This document shows positions 57,206 to 64,000 of a DNA stretch of 64,000 nucleotides, piece by piece; position 1 is the stretch's first letter; every line of letters begins with the position of its first letter. The position numbers and the translations under genes are program-made. The notes below the pieces were generated by a model, which ran no database searches, was not told the DNA's origin, and saw nothing but the letters and a program-made list of their open reading frames with translations. The stretch comes from Micrococcaceae bacterium Sec5.7 (GTDB lineage Bacteria > Actinomycetota > Actinomycetes > Actinomycetales > Micrococcaceae): assembly GCA_039636785.1 (NCBI GenBank), contig CP144169.1, forward strand, positions 2,232,001 to 2,296,000, read 5' to 3'.

Positions 57206-58141
57206 ATGAAGATTCCCCATCCGCTGCCGGAGCCACTGGCCTCCGCCCCGTTCACCTTGGGTGAAGCGCTCGACGCCGGCGTCAGCCCCGGGCGTCTGAG
57301 GAAGCGTCGACTCTTGACGCCGAGCCGCGGAATTCGGATGGCAGCCGACGACGGCGCGCTGCAGCTTGCGCAGCTCGCCCGCCCGGTGTCGTTGATCACG
57401 CAGTTTTCCGCCGTGTCCCACGCGACGGCGTTTCTGCTTTGGGACTTGCCAGGTTTCCTGCCCGGCAGCGACGCGCCGGGAGTCCATATTTCGCGCCCGG
57501 ATCACATGGCGATCGCCCGCCGCCGGGGTGTCATCGGCCACCGGGGCCAGTTCTTTCCCGATGAAATCGAAGATCTGGACGGGCTGCTCGTGACCAGCAG
57601 GGTGCGCACCTGGCTGGATGTTTCTCGCCGGATGAGCGTGGACGAGCTCACCGTGGCTGCTGATCATCTGCTGCGGATTCAGCACCCGGGGCTCGACGGG
57701 CGAACACAACCATACGCCACGGCGGAACAGCTGACAGACATGCTGGACCGGCACAAGGGAACACCGGGCATCCGAAAGGCACGGCTAGCTCTCGAACAGG
57801 CCCGCGCCGGTGCAGACTCAGCCCCGGAAACCCGCCTTCGGCTGGCGCTCGATCGATCCGGCCTGCCCGAACCGGAACTGAACGTCGCCACGGAGCTGAG
57901 TGCCGCCGTCGTACGTCAACCGGATCTTGCCTACCCCGAATTCCGGGTGGCGGTTGAATATGACGGCGAGGGCCACTCCGAGGCCGCCCAGATCGTGAGG
58001 GACATCGCCCGGGAAGAGGATTTCGCCGCTGCCGGCTGGACGTTGGTCCGGGTATCCAAACGGCATATGGCCAATGGCGCCCGATCCGCTGCCACCAAGG
58101 TGCGCGCGGCGCTTCTGAACGGTGGCTGGACACCCAGGTAG
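57206..58141 (+). CDS. DUF559 (Vsr-like endonuclease fold) protein, AbiEi-like N-terminus
   Basis: A 311-residue protein. The N-terminal half (FTLGEALDAGVSPGRLRKRRLLTPSRGIRM) resembles the winged-helix part of AbiEi-like transcription regulators. The C-terminal 80 residues hold the DUF559 nuclease-like block: PDLAYPEFRVAVEYDGEGHSE with Asp240, Glu251, Asp253 and His257, then RDIAREEDFAAAGWTLVRVS. These match the PD-(D/E)xK fold of Vsr mismatch endonucleases. ATG at 57206 preferred; a GTG at 57161 is also possible. It is bracketed by two copies of a 66-nt palindrome, the right one including the last codons. Activity on DNA is inferred. Confidence 0.82.
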   Translation: MKIPHPLPEPLASAPFTLGEALDAGVSPGRLRKRRLLTPSRGIRMAADDGALQLAQLARPVSLITQFSAVSHATAFLLWDLPGFLPGSDAPGVHISRPDHMAIARRRGVIGHRGQFFPDEIEDLDGLLVTSRVRTWLDVSRRMSVDELTVAADHLLRIQHPGLDGRTQPYATAEQLTDMLDRHKGTPGIRKARLALEQARAGADSAPETRLRLALDRSGLPEPELNVATELSAAVVRQPDLAYPEFRVAVEYDGEGHSEAAQIVRDIAREEDFAAAGWTLVRVSKRHMANGARSAATKVRAALLNGGWTPR

Positions 58142-58198
58142 GTAGCAGCAGACGTCGTTTTCAGCGCTCATAACGGCATGTGCTGCTACCTAGTTGGG
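58133..58198. repeat. 66-nt palindromic element, right of the DUF559 gene
   Basis: Runs CCCAGGTAGGTAGCAGCA to TGCTGCTACCTAGTTGGG. Core is GTCGTTTTCAGCGCTCATAACG; about 27 of 33 positions pair. The DUF559 stop codon (58139-58141) and two codons before it lie inside. Same length and alignment as the copies at 41936 and 57077. Confidence 0.9.
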
Positions 58199-58422
58199 CT
58201 GACCACGTCGGGACGTAGACGCAATGCTGCGCGCTGCACTGTGACCTCGCGGGGGCCGGGCACTAGCCGTCAGCCTAGTGACTGCGTCCTGGGCCGGGGC
58301 TGCGTCTACTGCAGGGAATAAAGGACCGTGCCGGACGTTACACTGACTAATAGATGCAAATGCATGTAAATCGGGTATAGTTGAAGCAAGCCCGCAGAAG
58401 TTCAGAAAACGGAAGGCACATC

Positions 58423-59550
58423 ATGCAGATCGGCGTATTCAGCGTCAGCGACATCACCACCGACCCCACCACAGGCCGGACGCCCACCGAGAATGAGCGC
58501 ATCAAGGCGGCAGTGGCAATCGCCAAGAAGGTCGAAGAAATCGGCATGGACGTGTACGCCATCGGCGAGCACCACAACCGCCCCTTCTTCTCGTCGTCCC
58601 CCACCACCACACTGGCGTATATCGCCGCCCAGACAGAGCGCATCACGCTGTCCACGGCAACCACGCTGATCACCACCAACGATCCTGTCAAGATCGCGGA
58701 AGATTTCGCCATGCTCCAGCACCTGGCTGACGGCCGTGTGGACCTCATCATGGGCCGCGGCAACACGGCTCCGGTTTACCCGTGGTTCGGCAAGAACATA
58801 CAGGACGGCATTGAGCTCGCCGTGGAGAACTACAGCCTCCTTCGCAAGCTCTGGGACGAAGACACCGTCAGCTGGTCCGGCAAGTACCGCACGCCGCTGC
58901 AGAACTTTACGTCCACACCCCGCCCGCTCGACGGCGTAGCCCCCTTTGTGTGGCACGGCTCCATCCGCAGCCCGCAGATTGCGGAACTGGCCGCTTACTA
59001 CGGCGACGGTTTCTTTGCGAACAACATCTTCTGGCCCAAGGAGCACTACCAGCAGCTGATCAGCCTGTACCGCGAGCGCTACGAGCACTACGGCCACGGC
59101 AAGGCTGACCAGGCAATCGTCGGCCTGGGGGGGCAGTTCTTCATGCGGAAGAACTCTCAGGATGCGGTGAAGGAATTCCGGCCGTACTTTGACAACGCGC
59201 CTGTGTACGGCCACGGACCCTCCCTCGAGGACTTCACGTCGCAGACCCCGCTGACAGTAGGCAGTCCGCAGGAAGTCATTGAAAAGACGCTCACGTTCCG
59301 TGAGTACTTCGGCGATTACCAGCGCCAGCTCTTCCTGATCGACCACGCCGGCCTTCCGCTGAAGACGGTACTGGAACAGCTGGACCTTTTCGGCGAAGAG
59401 GTTCTCCCGGTGCTGCGCAAGGAATACGCCGCGCTCAAGCCGGCCCATGTTCCGGAACCACCCACCCACGCCGGCCGCGTGGCCGCCCTGATGGCCAAGC
59501 AGACCGCCGCAGCCGTGCAGCCTGCCGGTTCCGCAACTACGGAGGTCTGA
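58423..59550 (+). CDS. LLM-class flavin-dependent oxidoreductase
   Basis: A 375-residue luciferase-like monooxygenase. Start at the ATG at 58423 with AAGG before it gives MQIGVFSVSDITTDPTTGRT. Visible are MDVYAIGEHHNRPFFSSSP, TLSTATTLITTNDPVKIAEDF, DLIMGRGNTAPVYPWFG and a C-terminal TFREYFGDYQRQLFL region, all usual for the F420/FMN (beta/alpha)8 family. Its stop overlaps the start of a MarR regulator, so the two form an operon. The substrate is unknown. Confidence 0.88.
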   Translation: MQIGVFSVSDITTDPTTGRTPTENERIKAAVAIAKKVEEIGMDVYAIGEHHNRPFFSSSPTTTLAYIAAQTERITLSTATTLITTNDPVKIAEDFAMLQHLADGRVDLIMGRGNTAPVYPWFGKNIQDGIELAVENYSLLRKLWDEDTVSWSGKYRTPLQNFTSTPRPLDGVAPFVWHGSIRSPQIAELAAYYGDGFFANNIFWPKEHYQQLISLYRERYEHYGHGKADQAIVGLGGQFFMRKNSQDAVKEFRPYFDNAPVYGHGPSLEDFTSQTPLTVGSPQEVIEKTLTFREYFGDYQRQLFLIDHAGLPLKTVLEQLDLFGEEVLPVLRKEYAALKPAHVPEPPTHAGRVAALMAKQTAAAVQPAGSATTEV

Positions 59551-60011
59551 TGAGAGCCAAACCAGCCGAGTCTCCGGTCCGCCTGGCTGCCGAGACCTGG
59601 GAGTCACTGTTCCGCGCGCAAGTGGCGGTGATGCGGAAACTCCAGTCAGGGCCGGCGTTCAAGAACCTCCCGCTCAACGAGTACGATGTCCTGTTTACCC
59701 TGTCCGCCTGCCCCTCGGGCTGGTTGCGCCTCAATGAGCTCAACGACCATGTGCTGCTCAGCCAGTCGAGCCTGAGCCGGCTGGTGGAGCGGCTGGAAAA
59801 GCGGGGCCTCGTGGAGCGCATGCCAGCGCCGGACGACGGCCGCGGCGTCCTGCTGAAACTCACGCAGACGGGCACGGAGCTTCAGAAACAGATTGGCCGC
59901 GACCATGTCCGCGACATCTCCGCCTTGCTCACCCCTGCGCTGACGGCAGCCGAACAGCGCGAGCTTGCCCGGCTGACGGAGAAGCTGCGCAGCTCGGTGG
60001 CCACGCGGTAA
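59550..60011 (+). CDS. MarR-family transcriptional regulator
   Basis: A 153-residue MarR protein with winged-helix LRLNELNDHVLLSQSSLSRLVERLEKRGLVERMPAPDDGRGVLLKLT. ATG overlaps the stop of the flavin oxidoreductase by one base, so it likely controls its own operon in answer to an aromatic or oxidising ligand (inference). Confidence 0.9.
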   Translation: MRAKPAESPVRLAAETWESLFRAQVAVMRKLQSGPAFKNLPLNEYDVLFTLSACPSGWLRLNELNDHVLLSQSSLSRLVERLEKRGLVERMPAPDDGRGVLLKLTQTGTELQKQIGRDHVRDISALLTPALTAAEQRELARLTEKLRSSVATR

Positions 60012-60012
60012 A

Positions 60013-60078
60013 GAGCTGCCGCCATACAGGAGGGCGGCGCTGCCGGAGCTGCCCCCATACAGGAGGGCGGCGCTACCG
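60013..60078 (+). repeat. 33-bp direct repeat, two copies, each with a hairpin
   Basis: Two adjoining copies differing at a few positions; each carries CATACAGGAGGGCGGCGCT, and the first includes GCCGCC-N9-GGCGGC. It lies between converging genes; the second copy enters the last codons of the transglutaminase-like gene. May serve as a two-sided terminator. Confidence 0.75.
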
Positions 60079-60879
60079 GAGGGCGACCATCTTGGCGGGG
60101 TCTTCTTCCGGCAAGGTGCCCTCAACAACTGCGGTAACCCTGAGCTCGGTCAGCGACAGGCTCCCGCCCACTGTGGAAAGAAACGCAGTGTCCGAGGAGT
60201 CGCGGCCGGCGGTGATCCGCAGCATGGATTCCCGCGGCGCCAGGCCCGTGGGGTCGATGATCTGCCAGATTCCGTTGATGTGGGCCTCGGCAACGGCGTG
60301 GAAATCCATGGGGCTGAGCCCGGGCGCGTAAACGGCCGCGAGCCGGGCCGGGATGTCCTTGGAGCGCAGCAGGGCAATGGCCAGATGCGCGAAGTCACGG
60401 CAGACTCCCCGCCGGTTCAGGAGTGTCTCAACCGCGCCGTCGGTACCGCGTGAGGATCCGCTGACATACCGGAGCTCGCTGTACACCCAGTTGCGCACCG
60501 CATGAAGCAGCTCTTCGCCCTGAAGGCCGCCGAATTCCGCGTAGGCCGTGGGCAGGAGCCGGTCCGACTCGGCATAACGGCTGGGGCGGACATAGCGGAT
60601 GAGTTCCATCAGGGAAGCCGGCTCCGGCTCGGCCAACCCGGCCACTCTGGCTGTGTAGTCCACGGTGACCTCGGTGGGTTCCGCGAACTCCATGTAATGG
60701 AACCTGCCGCCGTGGTGGTCGGACAGCTCTGTCACAGGCACCCGCTCGGAGCCTGCCAACACCGACAACGTCTCGTCAAGGGATGTGTAGCCGGGGTTTC
60801 TGGCGACGGAAATTGCCAGTGCCGCCTTTGTGTCGGCCATGGTTTTGAAGATGAGGCGGGCGGCCACAGTGCGTTCCAT
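60073..60879 (-). CDS. Transglutaminase-like cysteine protease-fold protein
   Basis: A 268-residue protein. N-terminal beta-rich domain, then the transglutaminase-like core: nucleophile Cys160 in NRRGVCRDFAHLAIALL, His194 or His200 in PMDFHAVAEAHIN, and Asp209 in IIDPTG. All three catalytic residues are present. No signal peptide. Such proteins occur with alpha-E or circularly permuted ATPgrasp partners in peptide-type ligation systems, but no partner is seen here. Confidence 0.85.
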   Translation of the reverse strand: MERTVAARLIFKTMADTKAALAISVARNPGYTSLDETLSVLAGSERVPVTELSDHHGGRFHYMEFAEPTEVTVDYTARVAGLAEPEPASLMELIRYVRPSRYAESDRLLPTAYAEFGGLQGEELLHAVRNWVYSELRYVSGSSRGTDGAVETLLNRRGVCRDFAHLAIALLRSKDIPARLAAVYAPGLSPMDFHAVAEAHINGIWQIIDPTGLAPRESMLRITAGRDSSDTAFLSTVGGSLSLTELRVTAVVEGTLPEEDPAKMVALR

Positions 60880-60973
60880 GTATCTCCGGGGTATGAGGTT
60901 ACGGCAGGCCGGTCCCCGTCGGCGGGCAGGGTGGGTGCACGACAGGCGGCTGGGTGCGCGGCAGGCAGCTGGG

Positions 60974-61789
60974 CTAATTCTTGATCTTCAGAGACAGTAG
61001 CATCCGCTGGACATTGGCGAATTCCGATCCCTCGTTGACGTACTTGGCCGCCTGGTCCAGGGTGTTAAAGGTCTTTGCCGGCGCAACTTTTTCGTCTGTT
61101 GCGAACGCCTTCAGGATTCCGATATCACCAAACGAATAGTTGCCCGTACCCTGCGGGCCGCGGACGACGTTGCGGAGTCCGCAGGACTTTCCGTCGGCAC
61201 CTCCCACCAGGTTGGTGATGCCGTATGACCCGAAGAACTTGTAGCCCTGGACCACGCGGAACACCACATGCGGCTCTATGGTCCCTTCCCCGCCGACGTG
61301 GGGCAGGTCCACGGGAACACTGCTCACCACCACATACGGCTTGCGGGCTGAATCCGGGCACTTTGCGGGGGAGGCTTCCGGCAGCCCCGTCTGAAGGGTG
61401 GCCAGGTATGTTCCGTCGGCCTTTTTGACTTCGATTTTGAGAGCGCCGGGCAGCGTCCCCTGATCCGGTGCCACCGTCTGCGCAATCCATTCGTCCGGAA
61501 GGTCAAAACTTACGTTTTTGGCGGGATCCGCAAAGACTTTCCACGACGACGCCGTAGCCCCGGGCGCGGCCGGCGCGGAACCCGATGCTGTGGAACCGGA
61601 AGTCTCGCCCGGCGTTGCGCCCGCCGTACCGGAAGGTGTCCCGGATGCGGTGCTCCCAGAGCTGTTGCCCGGCTGCACCGTAAAGGCCGGCGTCCCTTTG
61701 CCGTCACTGCTGCAACCGGACATCACGGCTGCGGCCACCACCATGACGGCCGCGATCCGGGCCCTGCGGGATGTTGCTGTCGCTGTCAT
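60974..61789 (-). CDS. Lipoprotein of unknown function
   Basis: A 271-residue lipoprotein. Signal and lipobox are IAAVMVVAAAVMSGCSS, followed by a Gly/Ser/Thr/Ala/Pro linker to about residue 80. The folded part begins SSWKVFADPAKNVSFDLPDEW, reminiscent of LpqN/DUF-type mycobacterial lipoproteins. I do not recognise a catalytic site. It lies alone between a transglutaminase-like gene and DUF1684. Confidence 0.75.
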   Translation of the reverse strand: MTATATSRRARIAAVMVVAAAVMSGCSSDGKGTPAFTVQPGNSSGSTASGTPSGTAGATPGETSGSTASGSAPAAPGATASSWKVFADPAKNVSFDLPDEWIAQTVAPDQGTLPGALKIEVKKADGTYLATLQTGLPEASPAKCPDSARKPYVVVSSVPVDLPHVGGEGTIEPHVVFRVVQGYKFFGSYGITNLVGGADGKSCGLRNVVRGPQGTGNYSFGDIGILKAFATDEKVAPAKTFNTLDQAAKYVNEGSEFANVQRMLLSLKIKN

Positions 61790-61985
61790 GCAGCCAGCCT
61801 AGCGGGGTCCCCGTCCGCTAAGAGCGTCCGGATCAGTGTTTCGTCGGAGCGCACACCCTGGCCTGAGGTCCCGCGGCCCCACAGGTAAGTGCCGTCGGTG
61901 GGCTTGGAAAGGCGGTTGGGTCCACGCGCCGGTCCGCATCCGGCAGCCGGGTTTTCCGCGTGCCAAAGAGTACTAGGGTGGAGTC

Positions 61986-62648
61986 ATGGCGGATGAGCAT
62001 TTTGACGCGGCCGAAGGCAGCCCGGCGGATATTTCCGCAATCGACATCGCAGACTGGCGTCTGCGGACCTTTGCGCTCTATGACAACGTCCGCAGAATTG
62101 CGGCAGACAACCCCGCGGAAGCGCATTCGTATTGGCGCCAGGAGCGGGACCGCATGTTCGGCACCCATCCGGCCTCGGCCCTGACGTCGGACGCCAAGGC
62201 AAACTTCGGCGGACTAAGAACTGCCGATTACGATCCCATCTACCGCTTCCACGTACCGCTGACCCAAGAGGGCGCCGGCCGGGAGATGAGCGTTGAAACC
62301 GGCACCGACGGTGTGGTCAGGTTTGTCCGGCTGGGCACCTTCGACCTCCCGGAAATGGGCCAGCTCGCCGTCTGGAAGCTCCATGGATATGGCGGCGGAA
62401 TCTTTGTACCGGTCCGTGACGCCACAGCCGGCCAGCCGGGCGGCAGCTACGGCGCGGGCCGGTACCTTCTGGACACCATCAAGGGCGCCTTCCACGGCGT
62501 GCACGGTTCCGGCCCCGGGGCCGAATACGTGCTGGACTTCAACTTCGCCTACAACCCCTCCTGCGCCTACAACGAGGCCTGGGCCTGCCCTCTCGCCGGT
62601 CCTTCCAATAGGCTTGCCGTGGAGATTCCGGTCGGCGAGCTATACTGA
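61986..62648 (+). CDS. DUF1684 family protein
   Basis: A 220-residue protein. The DUF1684 signature is complete: DNPAEAHSYWRQERDRMFG (early), LAVWKLHGYGGGIFVPVRDA, then GRYLLDTIKGAF and LDFNFAYNPSCAYNEAWACPLA, ending NRLAVEIPVGELY. The Cys pair and conserved acidic residues are present. ATG with GGAG ahead. The family is widespread without a known reaction. Confidence 0.9.
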   Translation: MADEHFDAAEGSPADISAIDIADWRLRTFALYDNVRRIAADNPAEAHSYWRQERDRMFGTHPASALTSDAKANFGGLRTADYDPIYRFHVPLTQEGAGREMSVETGTDGVVRFVRLGTFDLPEMGQLAVWKLHGYGGGIFVPVRDATAGQPGGSYGAGRYLLDTIKGAFHGVHGSGPGAEYVLDFNFAYNPSCAYNEAWACPLAGPSNRLAVEIPVGELY

Positions 62649-62728
62649 GCCGCAGGCCACGGCGGCTGTCATCGGATGGTAAGAATTTCGCGCGGACAAG
62701 GGGGCTTCAGCAGGCCTAGGCTTGAGGA

Positions 62729-63316
62729 ATGAACCTCACCAGGCACAGGAAACTGCTAGCTGCGCTTGGCACCGTTGCGTTGGTGGCCGTCATCGCGGGT
62801 GCGGCCCTGTTCCAGCCGTGGCGCATTTTCACCAGCAGCCAACTGGACGAGGCGCTGCCTGCCGCCGCGGCGCCGTCGTCGATCCAAGTGGAAAGTCCGA
62901 CGGCGGTCACACGGGTTCCGTCCGGCCCCCCGGTTACACAGGCGCCGGCACCCGCACCCGCGATCCTGGCAACCGGAGCGTTCCAGTCGCAGGAACACGC
63001 CACCACCGGGACGGCAAGCCTGCTGAACCTGCCGGACGGCACAAAAGTAATCAGGCTGGAAAACCTGGCCAGCAGCGACGGCCCCGACGTCAAGGTCTGG
63101 CTGAGCAGCCTCGAAGCAGGCGGTGACTGGTTCAAGTACCGCTCCGGCAAGTACGTTGACCTCGGCGCGATCAAGGCTACCCATGGAAACCAGAACTACA
63201 CTGTGCCCGAGGGCACGGATATCTCTGCCCTGACCACTGTGGTGTTGTGGTGCGACCGCTTCAGCGTGGCCTTCGGATCGGCACAGCTGACCCCGGCGCC
63301 ACGGAGTGCGCGCTAA
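62729..63316 (+). CDS. Exported DM13-domain protein
   Basis: A 195-residue protein with an N-terminal membrane anchor (LLAALGTVALVAVIAGAALF), a Pro/Ala/Ser linker to about residue 80, and a DM13 domain: ATGAFQSQEHATTGTASLLNLPDGTKVIRLENL...SDGPDVKVWLS, KYVDLGAIKATHGNQNYTVP and VVLWCDRFSVAFGSAQL. The conserved Cys is in VVLWCDRF. DM13 domains are thought to take part in redox or electron-transfer tasks outside the cell. Confidence 0.88.
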   Translation: MNLTRHRKLLAALGTVALVAVIAGAALFQPWRIFTSSQLDEALPAAAAPSSIQVESPTAVTRVPSGPPVTQAPAPAPAILATGAFQSQEHATTGTASLLNLPDGTKVIRLENLASSDGPDVKVWLSSLEAGGDWFKYRSGKYVDLGAIKATHGNQNYTVPEGTDISALTTVVLWCDRFSVAFGSAQLTPAPRSAR

Positions 63317-63365
63317 ATAGCGGGACATCTCCCCCGCAACCTCCGGCAGGACATAGGATGTCTTC

Positions 63366-64000
63366 ATGACTTCCCCAGCCTCCGGCCGAATCGCCCGCGT
63401 CCGCCCGCACTCGGCGGCTTCGGCACGTACAGCCGCTGCAGCCGAGCAGTTCTTCGTGGCCAATGATGCCGCGGAGTTCGGCAGCGATGCCGGCAAGGTG
63501 TGGACAGTCGTTGAAACGCCGTTCCCGGGCTCACCTGCAAACGCCAGCAGCGCTCCGCGGCCGGGCTGAGAACCGGGTGCCACCGTCCCCGAGGACACCT
63601 TTGAGTTCCTTGCGCCCAGTGTTCCGGCAAATGTGTTCGGCATGGCACACAACACCGGGCGGCCGGGCCGTGATCTCCCCGCCCAGGCATTCCACAAGGC
63701 GTCAACCAGCGTGATCGGCCCGGGCGAGGCGATTGAGCTGGCCTCCGACGCTGGGCACGTTGACCCGGAAGCTGAACTGACCGTCGTCGTCGGCCGTAAA
63801 GTTTGCGGACTGACGCTCGAGAACGCACGCAGCGCCATCCTTGGTTTCACCATCGGCAACGATGTGTCCGCACGGGACCTGCAGAAATCCGATGAACTGT
63901 GGATCAGCGTGAAGAGCCAGGATTCGTTCACACCCGTTGGACCTTGGATGGTGACTGGTCTGGATGAGGCGGACCTGTCCATCAGCATCGTGCACAACGG
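63366..64000 (+). pseudogene. FAH-family enzyme interrupted by in-frame TGA; also cut by window end
   Basis: Starting at the ATG at 63366, 67 codons encode an FAH-type N-terminal domain and end SSAPRPG-TGA (63567-63569). In the same frame the sequence goes on as EPGATVPEDTFEFLAPSVPA, NVFGMAHNTG, and the metal-site stretch DPEAELTVVVGRKVCG, with TIGNDVSARDLQKSDELW and FTPVGPWMV, to the window end. So one codon change separates it from an intact gene; CGA to TGA would do. No reason to think the TGA is recoded. It may be a young pseudogene or a sequence error. Relative of the gene at 19019, but of a different subtype. Confidence 0.8.

Noticed and set aside
57206..58141. Type IV toxin-antitoxin (AbiEi/AbiEii) locus
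   Set aside because: Only the N-terminal resemblance to AbiEi exists; no AbiEii-type nucleotidyltransferase gene is adjacent.
63567..63569. TGA as selenocysteine
   Set aside because: FAH enzymes use no Sec at this place, the TGA lies in a linker, and no SECIS-like hairpin or Sec genes are seen.

Overview
The window is high-GC chromosomal DNA from an actinobacterium. Gene content and protein style point to Micrococcaceae (Arthrobacter/Pseudarthrobacter-like); this is inferred from recognition, not from a search. Supporting signs are the actinobacterial backbone order leuD-leuC-(divergent IclR regulator)-gltX-FAH hydrolase-leuB-serA-ilvC-ilvN-ilvB, a DinB/DUF664 protein of mycothiol-using bacteria, a 'sunset domain' protein, and many GTG starts.

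Layout. 1-2771: leuD (cut by the window edge) and leuC, divergent from an LtbR/NdgR-type IclR regulator. 2821-6801: a DUF1697 gene and two adjacent membrane-anchored dynamin-like/YfjP GTPases, one with a one-base frameshift inside its P-loop. 6908-13995: a lower-GC surface-glycan operon with two glycosyltransferases, two paralogous polysaccharide pyruvyl transferases, a GSCFA protein and an SGNH-like protein. It ends near tRNA-Glu and tRNA-Gln genes. 15149-21397: a membrane protein with Leu/Gly repeats, a HAD phosphatase, gltX, an FAH-family enzyme, an MBL-fold hydrolase and an unknown protein. 21422-24673: a secreted GH16-like enzyme, ilvE and leuB. 24802-30265: histidine kinase, response regulator, ABC ATPase and permease. 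30362-36177: DinB protein, metG and a second ABC ATPase/FtsX-type permease pair. 36385-43742: serA, ilvC, ilvN, ilvB (with leader peptide and attenuator) and ilvD, then a LysR regulator. 44966-53685: sunset-domain protein, PQQ-type sugar dehydrogenase lipoprotein, tRNA-Lys, MarR regulator, peroxiredoxin, tRNA-Leu, fasciclin lipoprotein, oligopeptide-binding lipoprotein and mqo. 53755-64000: RND transporter, a DUF559 (Vsr-like) nuclease gene bracketed by two 66-nt palindromes, an LLM flavin oxidoreductase with MarR regulator, a transglutaminase-like protein, a lipoprotein, DUF1684, DM13, and an FAH-family gene interrupted by an in-frame TGA.

How it works together. The window carries most of branched-chain amino acid synthesis. 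A shared palindrome (core TCTCA-N5-TGAGA) lies between leuC and the regulator gene, in front of ilvD, and in degraded form in front of leuB. This suggests one IclR-type regulon, while ilvBN(C) adds translation-coupled attenuation through a 19-residue Val/Leu-rich leader peptide.

The most unusual signal is a family of 66-nt imperfect palindromes. Two copies flank the DUF559 gene, one of them containing its stop codon, and a third, solo copy follows ilvD. All three align without gaps and their arms covary. This looks like a REP-like or MITE-like element, possibly tied to a DUF559 nuclease as REPs are tied to RAYT proteins. Three genes look broken (frameshifts near 6526 and 30142, in-frame TGA at 63567); sequencing error cannot be excluded.
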